Below the pieces are notes generated by a model. The model was not told the DNA's origin and did no database searches. It was given only the letters and a program-made list of their open reading frames with translations. A DNA stretch of 21,692 bases. It comes from a virus. The position numbers and the translations under genes were made by a program. Shown one piece after another: positions 20,986 through 21,692 of the stretch; position 1 is the stretch's first letter; the number at the start of each line of letters is the position of its first letter. Where the stretch lies: IMG/VR virus record IMGVR_UViG_3300028161_000038, positions 1-21,692 of that record; one strand, 5' to 3'.

Positions 20986-21692
20986 ATGGCATATAACTTA
21001 CCAACAGGAGATTTTGAGACAACTACGCTAAACGGAGCTTTAGCTGCTGGTGCTGCAACTGCAACAGTAGGAACAGGACTAAACATACCTGCAACTAATG
21101 GTATTCTTCAGATTGACTATGAATCTACTACAGCAGTTGGTTCAGATAATGGACCAGAAACAATTTCTTATGCTACATATACAACTGCTACAGGAGCTTT
21201 AGCTGGTATTACTAGGGGAATAGATAGTAATACTTCAGATGTTGCTCATGCTGATGGTGCCTCTGTACACGCTGGTCCTAGTGTGAAGATGATGGCAGAT
21301 GTTGTAGCTGGTACTGGACTGTCTGATTCAGTTATAACTGGTAGAAAGATAGATAGTGTTTATGCTGAAGTTGCTGGTACTGGTGCTGACGTAAATGCTG
21401 CTGCTGCTTCCGCCTGGACAGATGTTACTACTTGTAGCGTTAGTGTTACAACAGCCGTAACTTCTACTGTTTATTTATGGGGACAGATAGAGTGCCAGAA
21501 TAGTGCAAGTGCAGCAACAATAGAAATGCAGGCAACAATAGCTGCTGATGCGAATAGTTCACAAGATGAGTATTATTATATGAATCATAGTGGAGTACGG
21601 GAAGGATTTAGCAGGTTGCTTATGATAAACGGTGTTACAGCAGGAGCAAAGACTATTAAGCTACAGTTCCGTTCTGCATCTACAAACACCTT
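20986..21692 (+). CDS. Fibre-like or tail protein, truncated by window end
   Basis: The frame is open from ATG at 20986 to the right edge (about 235 residues visible; the end is missing). The N-terminus, with TTTLNGALAAGAATATVGTG (residues 13-32), then ILQIDYES, PETISYATYT and LAGITRGIDSNTSDVAHADG, resembles a widespread N-terminal domain of phage structural and fibre proteins (strand-rich, with an x-G-x-TRG signature and AHADGASV). After about residue 125 there is a second beta-rich part with SAWTDVTTCSVSVTTAV and LWGQIECQNS, like a jelly-roll. It could be a second fibre, a baseplate-attached protein or a capsid-binding fibre. Confidence 0.7.
   Translation, partial: MAYNLPTGDFETTTLNGALAAGAATATVGTGLNIPATNGILQIDYESTTAVGSDNGPETISYATYTTATGALAGITRGIDSNTSDVAHADGASVHAGPSVKMMADVVAGTGLSDSVITGRKIDSVYAEVAGTGADVNAAAASAWTDVTTCSVSVTTAVTSTVYLWGQIECQNSASAATIEMQATIAADANSSQDEYYYMNHSGVREGFSRLLMINGVTAGAKTIKLQFRSASTNT

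Noticed and set aside
1-21692. CRISPR arrays, tRNAs, insertion sequences and integrase/attachment sites
   Set aside because: I saw no regularly spaced repeats, no cloverleaf with a T-loop GTTCAAATC-type motif, and no transposase or integrase.

Overview
The window is the packaging-and-virion part of a tailed double-stranded DNA phage (Caudoviricetes). All convincing genes lie on the + strand, with almost no intergenic space apart from one block between the terminase genes. The order is small terminase, large terminase, sugar genes, sigma-like protein, portal, scaffold, N4-gp56-type capsid, glycosyltransferases, fibre, head-tail adaptor and tail genes. A P22-like portal, adaptor and propeller-like stopper with no tape measure or sheath suggest a short-tailed virion. 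The DNA is AT-rich and uses the standard code: TGA, TAA and TAG all end genes. The host cannot be named from the sequence. About half of the genes lack a Shine-Dalgarno sequence, which may reflect the host lineage.

Layout. 1-351: terminase small subunit. 352-854: about 500 bases without a gene, holding a perfect DnaA-box match, a sigma70-like promoter and a stretch rich in complementary arms (candidate structured RNA). 855-2816: the large terminase, divided into an ATPase ORF and a nuclease ORF with a cysteine-rich gene between them. 2819-6156: sugar-nucleotide genes (CapD-like dehydratase/epimerase, methyltransferase, UDP-sugar dehydrogenase, DegT aminotransferase), with a rho-independent terminator inside the set. 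6119-6481: a small sigma-region-2-like protein. 6462-10568: portal, small protein, structured spacer, scaffold and capsid. 10637-13996: three glycosyltransferase genes. 14011-18760: two small putative structural genes, a 724-residue fibre, a methyltransferase and another glycosyltransferase. 18783-21692: adaptor, propeller-like tail protein and a truncated fibre-like gene.

Two themes stand out. First, a 13-base element, TARTGTATATCTA, occurs five times, always on the + strand and always at the start of a virion gene or gene block. In three cases it ends exactly four bases before the ATG. With the nearby region-2-only sigma-like protein, it resembles the T4 late-promoter scheme (gp55 and a -10-only element), here apparently giving near-leaderless mRNAs. 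Second, a nucleotide-sugar pathway, several glycosyltransferases and two methyltransferases are interleaved with the head and fibre genes. This suggests that the phage makes and attaches an unusual sugar to its own virion, or remodels the host surface.
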